A stretch of DNA of 64,000 nucleotides, from NCBI GenBank assembly GCA_019637395.1, contig JAHBVR010000016.1:1-64000 (forward strand). The letters run 5' to 3'. The notes beneath the pieces are model-generated. The model was given only the letters and a program-made list of their open reading frames with translations. It did not search any database and was not told the origin of the DNA. The position numbers and the translations under genes are program-made. This DNA comes from Vulcanimicrobiota bacterium. GTDB lineage: Bacteria > Vulcanimicrobiota > Xenobia > Xenobiales > JADMJV01. Positions within the stretch are counted from its first letter, which is position 1. Each line of letters begins with the position of its first letter. Of this stretch, positions 8,251-16,763 are shown piece after piece.

Positions 8251-8592
8251 TCATTCCATTTTGGGGAAACCCATGACGTCGGCCTGGACTTTCGGAAGAA
8301 AATTGGCGGCAAGCTTGGCCCTGGGCTCGGGGTCGGACGACCTCATCGAACTATCCCTCTCTTTTGTGGCGGCCAATGTGCCCCTAAAAGGCCAGCTCGA
8401 TGGTCTCGACGATCGGGTTGAGCTTGCGGGGTAGCGGTAACCGGCGGCGTGATTGGGAACGGAGGGCTGGTATTTGCCGTAGGCCGGGTTGGTGGGCGGC
8501 TGGTAAGGCTGCATGGAGCCCATCCCCTGGAAAGGGTTCATGAACGGGAAAGGACTGCCCCAACCGGGGTCGGGCTGCGGGAAGCAGGCCAT
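8251..8592 (-). CDS. Small Pro/Gly/aromatic-rich protein, 3' part probably replaced
   Basis: The first 54 residues are strongly biased (ACFPQPDPGWGSPFPFMNP, then QPYQPPTNPAYGKYQPS), much like the N-terminus of the EF-hand protein at 56524-57228. Residues 55-73 are encoded by the 57-bp repeat at 8374-8430, in a frame different from the one the repeat uses in its parent gene, so the tail after residue 54 looks like read-through into a duplicated segment. It has no signal peptide. Upstream an A/T-rich stretch with gttaacaa (8637-8647) may hold its promoter. The biased N-terminal half looks real; the C-terminal half may be an accident of recombination. Confidence 0.5.
   Translation of the reverse strand: MACFPQPDPGWGSPFPFMNPFQGMGSMQPYQPPTNPAYGKYQPSVPNHAAGYRYPASSTRSSRPSSWPFRGTLAATKERDSSMRSSDPEPRAKLAANFLPKVQADVMGFPKME
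8374..8430. repeat. 57-bp direct repeat, copy 1
   Basis: These 57 bases are identical to 14241-14297 in the same orientation. In the second copy they are the last 13 or so codons, the stop and 10 bp of downstream sequence of the gene at 14251-14847. Here they are detached from any homologous gene body. The arrangement is that of a displaced gene 3' end at the far side of an inserted segment. Confidence 0.9.
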
Positions 8593-8662
8593 ATCCGTGA
8601 TGCATTATCACCACAGGAGGGCTCAAGATTAAAGATTGTTAACAAAATGTTAAATGCGCCGG

Positions 8663-10327
8663 TTACTTCAGAACCACTCCCTGGCCGGCGCAGCCCTGGC
8701 AGATACTGGTTTTGGTGGTGGCGGTGGTGCTGATCCGTTTGGTTTCGATGCCGGAGAAGTAGCCCCAGGGCAGCTCCTTGGTCTTGGTGGTGTACTCGGT
8801 GTATTCGACGTGACCGTCGCCTTCGCAGTCTTCGCACTTGCGGAACTGTTTGGTTGTAGAATAATCCCCGTTGCGCCAGCTATAGCCGGGCACCGTACAG
8901 AACTCCGCATTCATAATGTGCCCGTTGCCTTCGTAGCGTTGCTGGGGCTGCCACAAACGGTACTGGTCTTTGTCCGCGTCGTAGGCCTCCATAATCAAAT
9001 AAGCGGCGCCGAAGAAGTAGGTGCGGCCGCGTTTGTAGCCTTTGTCGGTCCAGTTGGCCTTGATGGCCGCGGCCAGTTTGTCGTCGGCCGCTTTCTTCTG
9101 CCCGGCGGCGTATTCTTCGTTGGCCTTCTTAAAGCGGGCTTCCTGGGCCAGGGTGGCGGCGCTGGGGTTGAAGAATGGGGCGATGTAGCGCACCAGTTTT
9201 TGCGAGGGCAAGTCGATCAAGTAGGCCCGGTTGGCACCACCCCATTTGTCGGCCGCGCTGCGCGAGAGGGGATAAATCAGCAGAGTCGGCCCTTTGGTCA
9301 CGGTCATCGCAAACTTCTGTTCTGAGTCGAGCATTTCGCCCCGCATGTCGACTTTCCACTGGTTGACGGTCTTGAGGGCGCCGTTCTCGATCACTTCTTC
9401 ATAGACCAGATTGGGCTGGTGGTAGACGTTCTCCCGGTCAAAGCGGAAGATGTGGTCGTCTTTGAAGCCGAAGACCATGGGTTCGCCCTTGTGGGACAGG
9501 TTCTTCGGTGCGCCGGCGTAGGATTGGCTGAGAACTTCGCCGCCGCCCTTCCTCAAATCATGAACGGTGACAGAGCTGGTGGATCCGTAGCCGCCCTTGG
9601 TCAGGATATAGCGTTGACCGATTTCCAGGTTGGGATTGTCGAGGCGGCCGCACTGCAGCGAAACCATGGGGCTGCCGTCCAACGGATAGACCTGTTTTTC
9701 CTTGGCGTCCAGGTCGCTTTGCACCAGCAGCGCGTCCATGGTCGAGTTGAAGTAGAATTGAATGAACTGGGTGGTTTTGCTGCGGTGATAGAGGCTCTCG
9801 CTGCGCAAGGTCTTGAGCACCTTGCCGCTCTTGCGGTCGAGCAGAAAGAGGCCTTGCATGTCGCCGACGTAGTCTTTGCCGTCCTCCCTCACCATGGAAG
9901 TCTTGCTGGCGATGACGTTGTTGGCCGCGTCCATGCCCAGAATGTAGTATTCTTTGTTCCACTCTTTTAGCGGCTCGTTGGCCAGGGCGCCGCAGGTGAA
10001 GCTGGACCAACGTTTGCTGACGGGACGCCACAGCTCACCGCTGGTGGGGTTGTTGCCATAAACAAAGTTCAGGTCGGGAGAGAGACGCCCGTTTTGCGCG
10101 CCCAACTCCAGCCACTTAAAGCTACGCTCGGGAACGTTGAAGAGCGCATAGCCGCCATAGGTCCCGAAAGCCACTGTGTTGCCGTCGGGTGACTGGATGG
10201 CGGTGCGGTGGTCAAAGGCCGTCTGGTCGGTCTGGAGCAGGCCGGCCACGGGAGAACTCCAGTTTTCGTCGGCCAGGGCCGCGAAGCCGAGCAGCAGGGT
10301 GAGGAAGATTGCGCGTTTTTGCATCAC
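8663..10327 (-). CDS. Secreted propeller-like protein with DnaJ-type CxxCxGxG motifs
   Basis: The 554-residue product begins with a signal peptide (KRAIFLTLLLGFAALA). Residues of about 30-400 look like a beta-propeller: recurrent strands such as QSPDGNTVAFGTYGGYALF, LFLLDRKSGKVLKT and VTVHDLRKGGGEV resemble WD40/YVTN repeats. A charged helix follows (ARFKKANEEYAAGQKKAADD). The last 70 residues carry two zinc-knuckle half-sites, CEDCEGDG near 498 and CQGCAGQG near 543, the pattern that binds zinc in DnaJ. A DnaJ-like zinc site on an exported propeller is unusual. The gene starts 3-4 bp from the truncated AbiE toxin remnant and lies inside the 57-bp-repeat-bounded segment. Function unknown. Confidence 0.8.
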   Translation of the reverse strand: MMQKRAIFLTLLLGFAALADENWSSPVAGLLQTDQTAFDHRTAIQSPDGNTVAFGTYGGYALFNVPERSFKWLELGAQNGRLSPDLNFVYGNNPTSGELWRPVSKRWSSFTCGALANEPLKEWNKEYYILGMDAANNVIASKTSMVREDGKDYVGDMQGLFLLDRKSGKVLKTLRSESLYHRSKTTQFIQFYFNSTMDALLVQSDLDAKEKQVYPLDGSPMVSLQCGRLDNPNLEIGQRYILTKGGYGSTSSVTVHDLRKGGGEVLSQSYAGAPKNLSHKGEPMVFGFKDDHIFRFDRENVYHQPNLVYEEVIENGALKTVNQWKVDMRGEMLDSEQKFAMTVTKGPTLLIYPLSRSAADKWGGANRAYLIDLPSQKLVRYIAPFFNPSAATLAQEARFKKANEEYAAGQKKAADDKLAAAIKANWTDKGYKRGRTYFFGAAYLIMEAYDADKDQYRLWQPQQRYEGNGHIMNAEFCTVPGYSWRNGDYSTTKQFRKCEDCEGDGHVEYTEYTTKTKELPWGYFSGIETKRISTTATTKTSICQGCAGQGVVLK

Positions 10328-10449
10328 AGCAAGTTCGCCGAGGGTCGGACGCCCCCTGTGGCCCGAAGTCGCTCGCCGCGGAGGCAGATCGCGGGCGGGA
10401 AGTTGGACAAATGAGCTGTTCGACGGCCAACCTGATTCTGGCCGCCGCC

Positions 10450-10622
10450 TTTGACAGCTTGTAGAGTGCCGTCCCGCCTCGAAAGGCGAGGGCTTCGCGC
10501 AGCAAGGGATGGCTGAAGATGTTGACCAGGGCTCGGCAGATTACCAGGTCTTGCTCGACCTGAAAATCCTGAACCCAGGGCGCGTTTATTCGCCATTCGA
10601 TAATGTAGTCGCGCGGAATCAA
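10450..10622 (-). pseudogene. AbiEii nucleotidyltransferase toxin, N-terminal remnant
   Basis: A TTG start at 10622 overlaps the antitoxin stop (TTGA). The following 55 codons match AbiEii/AbiGii toxins: LIPRDYIIEWRINAPW, QVEQDLVICRALVNIF, and LAFRGGTALYKL, the last being the start of the nucleotidyltransferase GG-T motif. The similarity ends there, before the acidic residues (usually S-x-D-x-D) needed for catalysis. The toxin is therefore dead. Type IV AbiE modules protect against phage by abortive infection. Confidence 0.75.
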
Positions 10623-11060
10623 GTTTCCGCCTCCACATGAGCGTTGAGGATGAGTTTCCAATCCTGGTTGCGCGGATAGGGGCTTTCTTTCTGGGCGGGT
10701 GGTTGCAAGGCTGTCGCGTCACGCGCATGCGCGCGGACATATTCCTTAAGGGCTTTGGCGCGAGGCGCTTCGTCAATGTGCTCCAGGAGAAAGCCAAGCC
10801 GCTGTGCCATGGCAGCGGGACTGCCGGCGCAAGCGCCGCTAGCTTCACTGGGTTTAGTTTTCGGCCAGGTCAAGGAGGATTGTTGCCACTGCGTCCAGCC
10901 CGCCGATCTGTGGCTCGTAGCCGACCAGGTCGAAAGCGGTGGCTTCGGGCGTAGAGAGGGCCACTGTTCCGCGGGGGGTATTAAAGTGTTGCACGGGCAC
11001 GCCGGCGATGATCTTCTTTAAAAATGCCAGTCCCTCCATCGTGCGCTTCACCGAAGGCGA
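10619..11060 (-). pseudogene. AbiEi antitoxin, frameshifted remnant
   Basis: One frame gives FLKKIIAGVPVQHFNTPRG and VALSTPEATAFDLVGYEP, then GGLDAVATILLDLAE. A shift near 10860 leads to AMAQRLGFLLEHIDEAPRA and the tail DWKLILNAHVEAET. These are consecutive parts of the AbiEi C-terminal antitoxin domain. The N-terminal winged helix is not seen. Its stop overlaps the toxin start, as in intact abiE operons. In 11061-11234 the plus strand has a coding-like scrap (NHLDFQVEGLVGNKLYDV) that I cannot assign. Confidence 0.7.
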
Positions 11061-11234
11061 CCAGCAGAACAAGGTGACCACCGGCGGAGCGGACAATCAC
11101 CTGGATTTTCAGGTCGAGGGACTGGTCGGCAACAAGCTGTACGACGTCAACTTCTCCTGGGGTACGCGCAGCCAGGAACCGTGGAATGGGAACTGCCCTG
11201 GTCCGGAGTGCCCTGGACGGCAAAACCCTAGACC

Positions 11235-13832
11235 CTATCGGCGAATCAGACGCACCTCGCAGGTCGACGGCGAGACCCGATACAAGAAGCCGTCGGGCGT
11301 GACTCCGTGATGATCCGAGCCCTGCGGGATGGGACCAAACCCGGAGATACCGGCCCAGCCTTTTTGGAAGTAGCGAGCCCCCGGGCCAAACAACCCGTCC
11401 GGGTCGTTAGGAATGTAGAGCGAGAGTTCCCCCGCCGCCGGGCCCACGTTTCCAGTCGTGGGCGGGACGGTGAACATGGTGTCGTTGGGGGTGAAGCTGA
11501 AGAACAGTTCGCCGTCGGCCCAGTCGAACACGTGACAGTCATAGCGAATGATATCGGGATCATCGAAGACGGGAATGATCCAGCCGGCGCCCGAGTGGGA
11601 CTCGTAGAAGCCCCCGTTTTCCGCGTAGTAGGAGTCTCCATAGACCTGCCCATAGACGACGTCCGGAGTCGAGTCGTTGACCGTAATCTTGGCCGAGGCG
11701 GTGCCCACCGAGCGCAGGCCGGAGCCTTCGGTTTCGGGGACAAAGACTTCCACCGAGACAGTATCGGTGCCCTCGTCGCTCTCCTCAGCGGTGCAGAAGT
11801 AGTCGATGGTCAGACCGGTGTCTCCAAATACCCGCCGCTCGCTGGCGCCGCCACTGAAACCTCCGAAACGACCAGTGGTTTTGAAGTCAAAGGTGGCAAT
11901 TGAGGTATTGACGGACAAAGAGTTCGGAATGACTACGGTGAAGCTGCCTTTTTGCCCCTTCTTGAGCGCGCGCTTGCTGGGCGTCAAACTGATTTCGGCG
12001 GCCTTGACCTGAATATTGGCCTGGTCGAAGCCGATCAGGTTGCGCGCCGAGCCGACGACCTCATAGGCTTCCACACTGACCACGGCCGGGCCCAGGCCCG
12101 TACTGGGCACGAAGCTGACGTTGGGGCTGCGGTTGGTGAAACTGCTACCGCCGATGGGCGCGCCGGCCGCGTTGGTGCTGCGCAGCGTGGCTCCAGCGGG
12201 GCCGGAGTCCAGCTTCCAGACGTATTCCACTTCAGGAGGGGGATCCTGGACATGGGCCTTCAGGTCCAGAATGGAAAGATTGTCGATGTTGGCCTGTGGC
12301 GGACTCAAGGTTACCTTGCCGCGATTCACCAGCACCTTAGCCTCCACGCCTTCACTGCACGACCGGTAGTCGAGGTACTGAACAGCGATATCAGCTCCGG
12401 TGAGGGCTGCGTCCACCAGCACGACGGCACCCGAGAATTTTCCCAGGGCGGTCAAAGCGGTATCGGCGGTAAATTTCGGGTCGCTGGAGAGGATGGTGGT
12501 CAGGATGGCGGTGATTTGACCGAGTGCCTGGCGGCCTTCGTTGCCGGTGAACAGCCCCTGGATGATTTCATCCATGGCTCCCACACCGTCTCCGTGCTTA
12601 AACTTCTCCAGGGCGGTGGTCAGGGCGGTAGTGAGCGTGCTCACCAGGTCAGGCAGAATGTTGCCCACCAAGCGTTGGAACTCCGCGGATTTGCCCGCTC
12701 CCAGGCTGGGCAGCAAAACGTTCGAGAGGGCCGGCAGGGTCACGTCCAGGACCAGCGATTCCACGTACAACTGTTGGACCTTTGCGTCCTGATCGGGGGT
12801 GAGGGTGGTTTGTGAGAACTGGTAGCCCGGACCGACGGTGACCACTCGATAGGTGGCCGTTGACGCCGCTTCCGCACTCGAATTTCCGGCGTCGTCTTGA
12901 ATCGGCGCCGGCACCGGATCGGAGTCCACTCCTTGAGCGAAAGGAAGGTTGCCGGAAAGCAGGTCGGCGATGGTGCCGAAGGTCGATTTCAGGCCGGTGG
13001 TGGCGCTCAGTGGAAAATCGGCCACGGCGCGTGCCGGGTTGATGGGCACCTGCACAACCTGGTTGGCCTGGCCGGCCGGGCGGCTGAACTGGGTCTGGGT
13101 GATGTAGCTGTAAACGCGCCGATGCTTACGATTGGTTACGATGATCGAGCTGGAATCGTCGCTGAGGGCGACCTGCACCCCGCTCTGCTCGCCGGTGGGG
13201 TCGACCAGACCTTTGCCCAGTACCTGCGGGAGCAGGCTGGCGACAGCGCTGTCGAGGACTTTCTGCAGGTCGGGTTGCGAAACGGTCAGGCACTCCGGAT
13301 TGAGAGCGTAGAGCTGTTGGAGTTTGCTGGTGATGGTTTGCAGCAGGGCGGGGGTCAGCTTGGCCAGCAGGGCATTCTGGCCATCGTCGGGCAAGATCCA
13401 GCCTCCCAGGCGGAAGAACGCCAGCACTTTGGCGGTGGTTACGGTCGAGATCTCGCTGCTGTTGGGGTTGAGGTAAGCGAACAGCAAGGGTCTGCCGTTG
13501 GGCAGAACCACGCTGGTCAGCATCCTGCCTTCGTTCCAGACGATGACGTTGGCGTCGCCCGCGCTGGTGACGGGAAAGGTGCCAGCCGGGTTGACGACCT
13601 TGAGAGTGGCGAGGTCGAGGGAGACACCGGTGGGCAAGATCACGCGGATATTGGCCCGGTGCTCGGTCAGCAAATCGAGGCGCGGCGTGGTCGTGCCGCC
13701 TGCGGGTGCATCGCCGCTTGGTCCCGGGTTGGAATTGCCACTTAAGGTCGAGGTGCTGCTTCCGCAGCCGCTCGAAAACACGCAGAATCCGAAGGTTAGT
13801 AGAATCAGTAAATTGCGCAAAATCGACAGCAT
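11235..13832 (-). CDS. Large lipoprotein with Ig/PKD-like domains
   Basis: The 865-residue product has a lipoprotein signal peptide (LLILLTFGFCVFSSGC, acylated Cys about 23) and a low-complexity Ser/Gly/Pro linker. Residues of about 50-480 contain a beta domain followed by helices (LLAKLTPALLQTITSKL, LTTALTTALEKF). Residues of about 490-720 look like two Ig/PKD-type modules (VEYVWKLDSGPAGATL, SVEAYEV, then SLTPSKRALKKGQKGSFTV). The last 120 residues hold an aromatic beta domain (GWIIPVFDDPDIIRYDCHVF). Such proteins usually act at the cell surface in adhesion or as scaffolds. It lies inside the repeat-bounded segment, oriented like its neighbours. No enzyme motif was seen. Confidence 0.85.
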   Translation of the reverse strand: MLSILRNLLILLTFGFCVFSSGCGSSTSTLSGNSNPGPSGDAPAGGTTTPRLDLLTEHRANIRVILPTGVSLDLATLKVVNPAGTFPVTSAGDANVIVWNEGRMLTSVVLPNGRPLLFAYLNPNSSEISTVTTAKVLAFFRLGGWILPDDGQNALLAKLTPALLQTITSKLQQLYALNPECLTVSQPDLQKVLDSAVASLLPQVLGKGLVDPTGEQSGVQVALSDDSSSIIVTNRKHRRVYSYITQTQFSRPAGQANQVVQVPINPARAVADFPLSATTGLKSTFGTIADLLSGNLPFAQGVDSDPVPAPIQDDAGNSSAEAASTATYRVVTVGPGYQFSQTTLTPDQDAKVQQLYVESLVLDVTLPALSNVLLPSLGAGKSAEFQRLVGNILPDLVSTLTTALTTALEKFKHGDGVGAMDEIIQGLFTGNEGRQALGQITAILTTILSSDPKFTADTALTALGKFSGAVVLVDAALTGADIAVQYLDYRSCSEGVEAKVLVNRGKVTLSPPQANIDNLSILDLKAHVQDPPPEVEYVWKLDSGPAGATLRSTNAAGAPIGGSSFTNRSPNVSFVPSTGLGPAVVSVEAYEVVGSARNLIGFDQANIQVKAAEISLTPSKRALKKGQKGSFTVVIPNSLSVNTSIATFDFKTTGRFGGFSGGASERRVFGDTGLTIDYFCTAEESDEGTDTVSVEVFVPETEGSGLRSVGTASAKITVNDSTPDVVYGQVYGDSYYAENGGFYESHSGAGWIIPVFDDPDIIRYDCHVFDWADGELFFSFTPNDTMFTVPPTTGNVGPAAGELSLYIPNDPDGLFGPGARYFQKGWAGISGFGPIPQGSDHHGVTPDGFLYRVSPSTCEVRLIRR

Positions 13833-13924
13833 CCGCGCATGATTCCCGATTTGTTGAGATCGAAACGCGTTGGTGAAGGCCTACCGCCCACTTGGAGACG
13901 AAGGTCGCTATTAACCGGTCAAAC

Positions 13925-14221
13925 TCAATAAAGTTGCCAGAATGTCGCGACACCGTCCCCATGAGTTACGGATGGCGCATCGCCCAAACCTGCGGGCAGC
14001 TTCTCGGCCAGCGAATGGCTCAGGACCTCGGCCCTGCGATTCACACAGGATGGGCAAACCCTGGTTTTGCAAGAGAACGGGACGGCCATGTTCGCTGACT
14101 GCAAGGCCAGGGGGCCGTGGGATTCCCCGTAGCGCGAATCATAGGTTCGCAGGAACTCCTCTCCATGATCGACCAGAATCCTCCAAAGAGCATGACCGGC
14201 AGTTGTTTGAGAACCCGTCAT
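13925..14221 (-). pseudogene. IS91-family transposase, N-terminal fragment with internal deletion
   Basis: The frame reads GHALWRILVDHGEEFLRTYD then SRYGESHGP, the conserved N-terminus of IS91/IS801-type transposases. It jumps to FSCKTRVCPSCVNRRAEVL, the CxxC half of their zinc-binding domain, so about 30 residues between the two are deleted. The catalytic HUH and Tyr motifs are absent. IS91 elements move by rolling-circle replication. The fragment sits within 20 bp of the second 57-bp repeat, at the edge of the bracketed segment. Confidence 0.75.
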
Positions 14222-14240
14222 GCCAATTGCCTTTCAAGTG

Positions 14241-14297
14241 CAATGTGCCCCTAAAAGGCCAGCTCGATGGTCTCGACGATCGGGTTGAGCTTGCGGG
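14241..14297. repeat. 57-bp direct repeat, copy 2 (in situ gene end)
   Basis: This copy is identical to 8374-8430. It spans the last codons (tail ETIELAF), stop and 10 bp of 3' flank of the gene at 14251-14847, so this copy is the functional gene end. Confidence 0.9.
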
Positions 14298-14847
14298 TCG
14301 GAGGCTCGTTGGAGCGCAGGATCAGGCCGGCTTTCTCCACGCGAATCTTCTCCTGGTCGGTGAGGGCGCTATAACCCTCGGAGTGCATGGCCGAGGCGAA
14401 GGTGAGGCGGACTTTGGCGAAGCGCCGGGCCAGATTTCCCCCCTGCCAGTCGATAATGCGCCCGCTTTCCAGCCGATTGCTCAGGGCGTGGAAGCGGAAG
14501 GGGCGGCCGTTGATTTGCTCCAGGCGGGCCAGGCTGGTGCCCAGACGGATACCTTCAGCCGTGTGCCATTTCCCCATATAACCGTGCACGAACATGGAGC
14601 GGATCTGACGCCGGTGATTGACGACCATGGTGATACGCAGGAAGGGGTCCATGGCGAAGATCTCGGCGCTGGGACGGCCCAGACTTTCCCCTTCCAGATA
14701 ATCTCCGGGGACCATCTTCTTTTCCATTTGCGCCAGCGTCAGGGACGGTCCATAGGCACCGAAACCCCGGCCCGGCACGATCAGGTAGGGGTCAGGTTTG
14801 GCCAGGGCGCCTCCGACCAGCAACAGCGCGCACAACCATTTCTTCAT
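14251..14847 (-). CDS. Exported hypothetical protein, SmpA/BamE-like layout
   Basis: I chose the ATG at 14847 because it opens a clear signal peptide (KKWLCALLLVGGALA); longer frames upstream would run through iolB. The 198-residue product has two LG/G-x-S-type units (GAYGPSLTLAQMEKK; GIRLGTSLARLEQINGRPF), like the proteins at 706-1110 and 22140-22634. In SmpA/BamE-like proteins such units are small alpha-beta folds that bind partners in the envelope. The start overlaps the iolB stop by 4 bp, so it is probably transcribed with iolC-iolB, although it has no evident part in inositol breakdown. Its last codons are duplicated at 8374-8430. Confidence 0.8.
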   Translation of the reverse strand: MKKWLCALLLVGGALAKPDPYLIVPGRGFGAYGPSLTLAQMEKKMVPGDYLEGESLGRPSAEIFAMDPFLRITMVVNHRRQIRSMFVHGYMGKWHTAEGIRLGTSLARLEQINGRPFRFHALSNRLESGRIIDWQGGNLARRFAKVRLTFASAMHSEGYSALTDQEKIRVEKAGLILRSNEPPTRKLNPIVETIELAF

Positions 14848-15701
14848 GAGTGCTTCACTAACGGCAAGCGCGGATCCAACTCTGGCCAATGCTCCTTTAC
14901 CCAGGCGTGTTCCGGGTCGTCCGAATTGGCCAGGGATTGCGCCGAGCCGGCCAGGAAATTGCAGTAGTAGGTATGATACCCGGGCCCGCTGACCACCGGA
15001 TGATAGCCCTCGGGCACCAGCACCAGATCGTGATGGCGGGCCAGGCACAGTTCGTCCAGGCAACCGTCTCCGGTGTAGACCCGCTGATAAGCAAATCCCT
15101 GAGGATGGGTCAACTTGTAAAAGTAAATCTCCTCCAGGTCCGCTTCCAGCAGGTTGCCGTGTTCATCCACTCGATGCTGGTCGTGCTTGTGGGGCGGATA
15201 GCTGGACCAGTTGCCTGAAGGCGTATACACTTCCACGCACACCAACCGGTGGCAGGCCGATCCCGGCGGTAGAATCGAGTTGATCTGGCGCGAGGCGTTG
15301 CCGCCACCGCGCAACTCCACCGCGCACTGCTCGGGCCGAATAATGGAAATCGGGAAATCCTGGTCGCTGGGGACCCAGCAACTGACGATCTCGAACATTT
15401 CGCTGAGCGCTTCCAACTCGAACTGTTTACCGCGCGGCAGGTAGAAGGCATGAGGCATTCCCGAGAAAACATCGGCACGACCGCCCAGCTCAAAGCGTTC
15501 TCCCGCTACCGTCAGCAAACAGCGCCCGCCCAACACCACACTGATGTGCTCGTGCTCTCCCACCGAGCCCCGGTAGGTCTCGCCGGCAAATAAACGCAGC
15601 GCGGCCATGTTCAGAAAATCCCAGCCGGCCTCAGCGGCGCTCACCTCGGCGAATACTCCACTTTGACCCGTATCCCTGGATCGAATCAGTAGCTTAGACA
15701 T
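14844..15701 (-). CDS. iolB: 5-deoxy-glucuronate isomerase
   Basis: The 285-residue product is a full-length IolB, a bicupin that converts 5-deoxy-glucuronate to 5-dehydro-2-deoxy-D-gluconate in the myo-inositol pathway. Family motifs are visible: GEHEHISVVLGG, FSGMPHAFYLPRG, the second-cupin metal site YPPHKHDQHR with EEIYFYKL, and the end motif GYHPVVSGPGYHTYYCNFLAG. The ATG at 15701 overlaps the iolC stop by 8 bp, implying translational coupling. The substrate of the next enzyme (IolC) is its product, so the two genes form a working pair. iolA, D, E, G and J are not in this window. Confidence 0.95.
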   Translation of the reverse strand: MSKLLIRSRDTGQSGVFAEVSAAEAGWDFLNMAALRLFAGETYRGSVGEHEHISVVLGGRCLLTVAGERFELGGRADVFSGMPHAFYLPRGKQFELEALSEMFEIVSCWVPSDQDFPISIIRPEQCAVELRGGGNASRQINSILPPGSACHRLVCVEVYTPSGNWSSYPPHKHDQHRVDEHGNLLEADLEEIYFYKLTHPQGFAYQRVYTGDGCLDELCLARHHDLVLVPEGYHPVVSGPGYHTYYCNFLAGSAQSLANSDDPEHAWVKEHWPELDPRLPLVKHS

Positions 15702-16710
15702 CCTTTGCTCCAAACCGGCCCATAAATTCCCGGACCTCGGGTAACCTCGGCATAAAGTTGGCGCAGCCGTGCCGGGTGACCACGATGGCGCCGCAAGCAT
15801 TGCCCAGGCGCACGGCCCGCTTCCAATCCCAGCCCTGGGCGTAGCCGTAGAGGAATCCCCCGGCAAAAGCGTCGCCCGCTCCCAGAATGTTCTGCACCTC
15901 CACGGGGAATCCGGGCACATTCACTACCCGGCCCGTCTTGAGATGCACCTGGGCCCCCTCGGAGCCAGTCTTCAGCACCAGCGCCTGCGGACCCAGCCCC
16001 AACAAGGTTTTGATGGCGCGCGGACTGTCCCCGCCCACGCGTGTGTCGGACTCCTGGGAATGAGTCAGCAGCATCTGGTTCTTGTCGATCATCAAGGCCG
16101 CGTGCAGTTCATCTTCGGTGGCGATGACCACGTCCACCAGGCGCAACGCCGAGCGCACGGCCACACCGAAGGCGCGCACGTCGTGCCATTGCCCGGGTCG
16201 AAAATCCACGTCCAACACCACTTTCGCGCCGGCCTGGCGAGCCCGCTCGGCCGCCAGCAGGGTGGCGCTACGGCTGGGCTCGAGACAAAGGTTGGTACCG
16301 GCGAACTGAAAGAGCTGAGTGTCCTGCAGGGGAGCAGCCAGCACGTCGTCGATGTCCAGCTGAATATCGGCGCAGTTGTCTCGATAGAACACCAACGGGA
16401 AACGGTCGGGCGGTTCGATGCCCAGCACCACCGCGCTGCTGCGGGCTGTCGCTTTCTCGGGAATGAAGCGCGTTTCGATGCCTTCCTTGCGCAGAAACTG
16501 CAGAATGAAATCGCCTACCGGGTCCTCACCGACGGCCGTAAGCATGGCCGTTTTCAGGCCCAGGCGCTGGGCCCCCACGCACACATTGGTAGGTGACCCC
16601 CCCACGTAGGCGGCGAAAGAAGTAATTTGCGGGAAGGGGGCGCCGATGTCGTTGGAATAGAGGTCCAGCGAGCTTCGCCCCATGCAGACAAGTTGATAGG
16701 ATTTGGACAC
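15694..16710 (-). CDS. iolC: 5-dehydro-2-deoxygluconokinase
   Basis: A PfkB/ribokinase-family sugar kinase. CMGRSSLDLYSNDIGAPF and YVGGSPTNVCVGAQRLGL are the IolC signature, and GAGDAFAGGFLYG is the PfkB motif with the catalytic Asp. It phosphorylates 5-dehydro-2-deoxy-D-gluconate with ATP. I placed the start at the GTG at 16710 (SKSYQLVCMGRS), which gives 338 residues, the usual size. The longer ATG at 16770 would overlap the divergent gene that starts at 16764. It is followed directly by iolB, sharing 8 bp. A full-length enzyme; substrate is inferred from family and neighbour. Confidence 0.92.
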   Translation of the reverse strand: MSKSYQLVCMGRSSLDLYSNDIGAPFPQITSFAAYVGGSPTNVCVGAQRLGLKTAMLTAVGEDPVGDFILQFLRKEGIETRFIPEKATARSSAVVLGIEPPDRFPLVFYRDNCADIQLDIDDVLAAPLQDTQLFQFAGTNLCLEPSRSATLLAAERARQAGAKVVLDVDFRPGQWHDVRAFGVAVRSALRLVDVVIATEDELHAALMIDKNQMLLTHSQESDTRVGGDSPRAIKTLLGLGPQALVLKTGSEGAQVHLKTGRVVNVPGFPVEVQNILGAGDAFAGGFLYGYAQGWDWKRAVRLGNACGAIVVTRHGCANFMPRLPEVREFMGRFGAKDV

Positions 16711-16763
16711 CGAACAGGCTTCGCGCCCAGAGGGCGGGTCCCTCGGCAGCCGAAGGCGAGCGG

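Noticed and set aside
11080-11223. Coding-like plus-strand scrap (NHLDFQVEGLVGNKLYDV)
   Set aside because: It has no start, no family and ends shortly; I could not decide between relic and chance.
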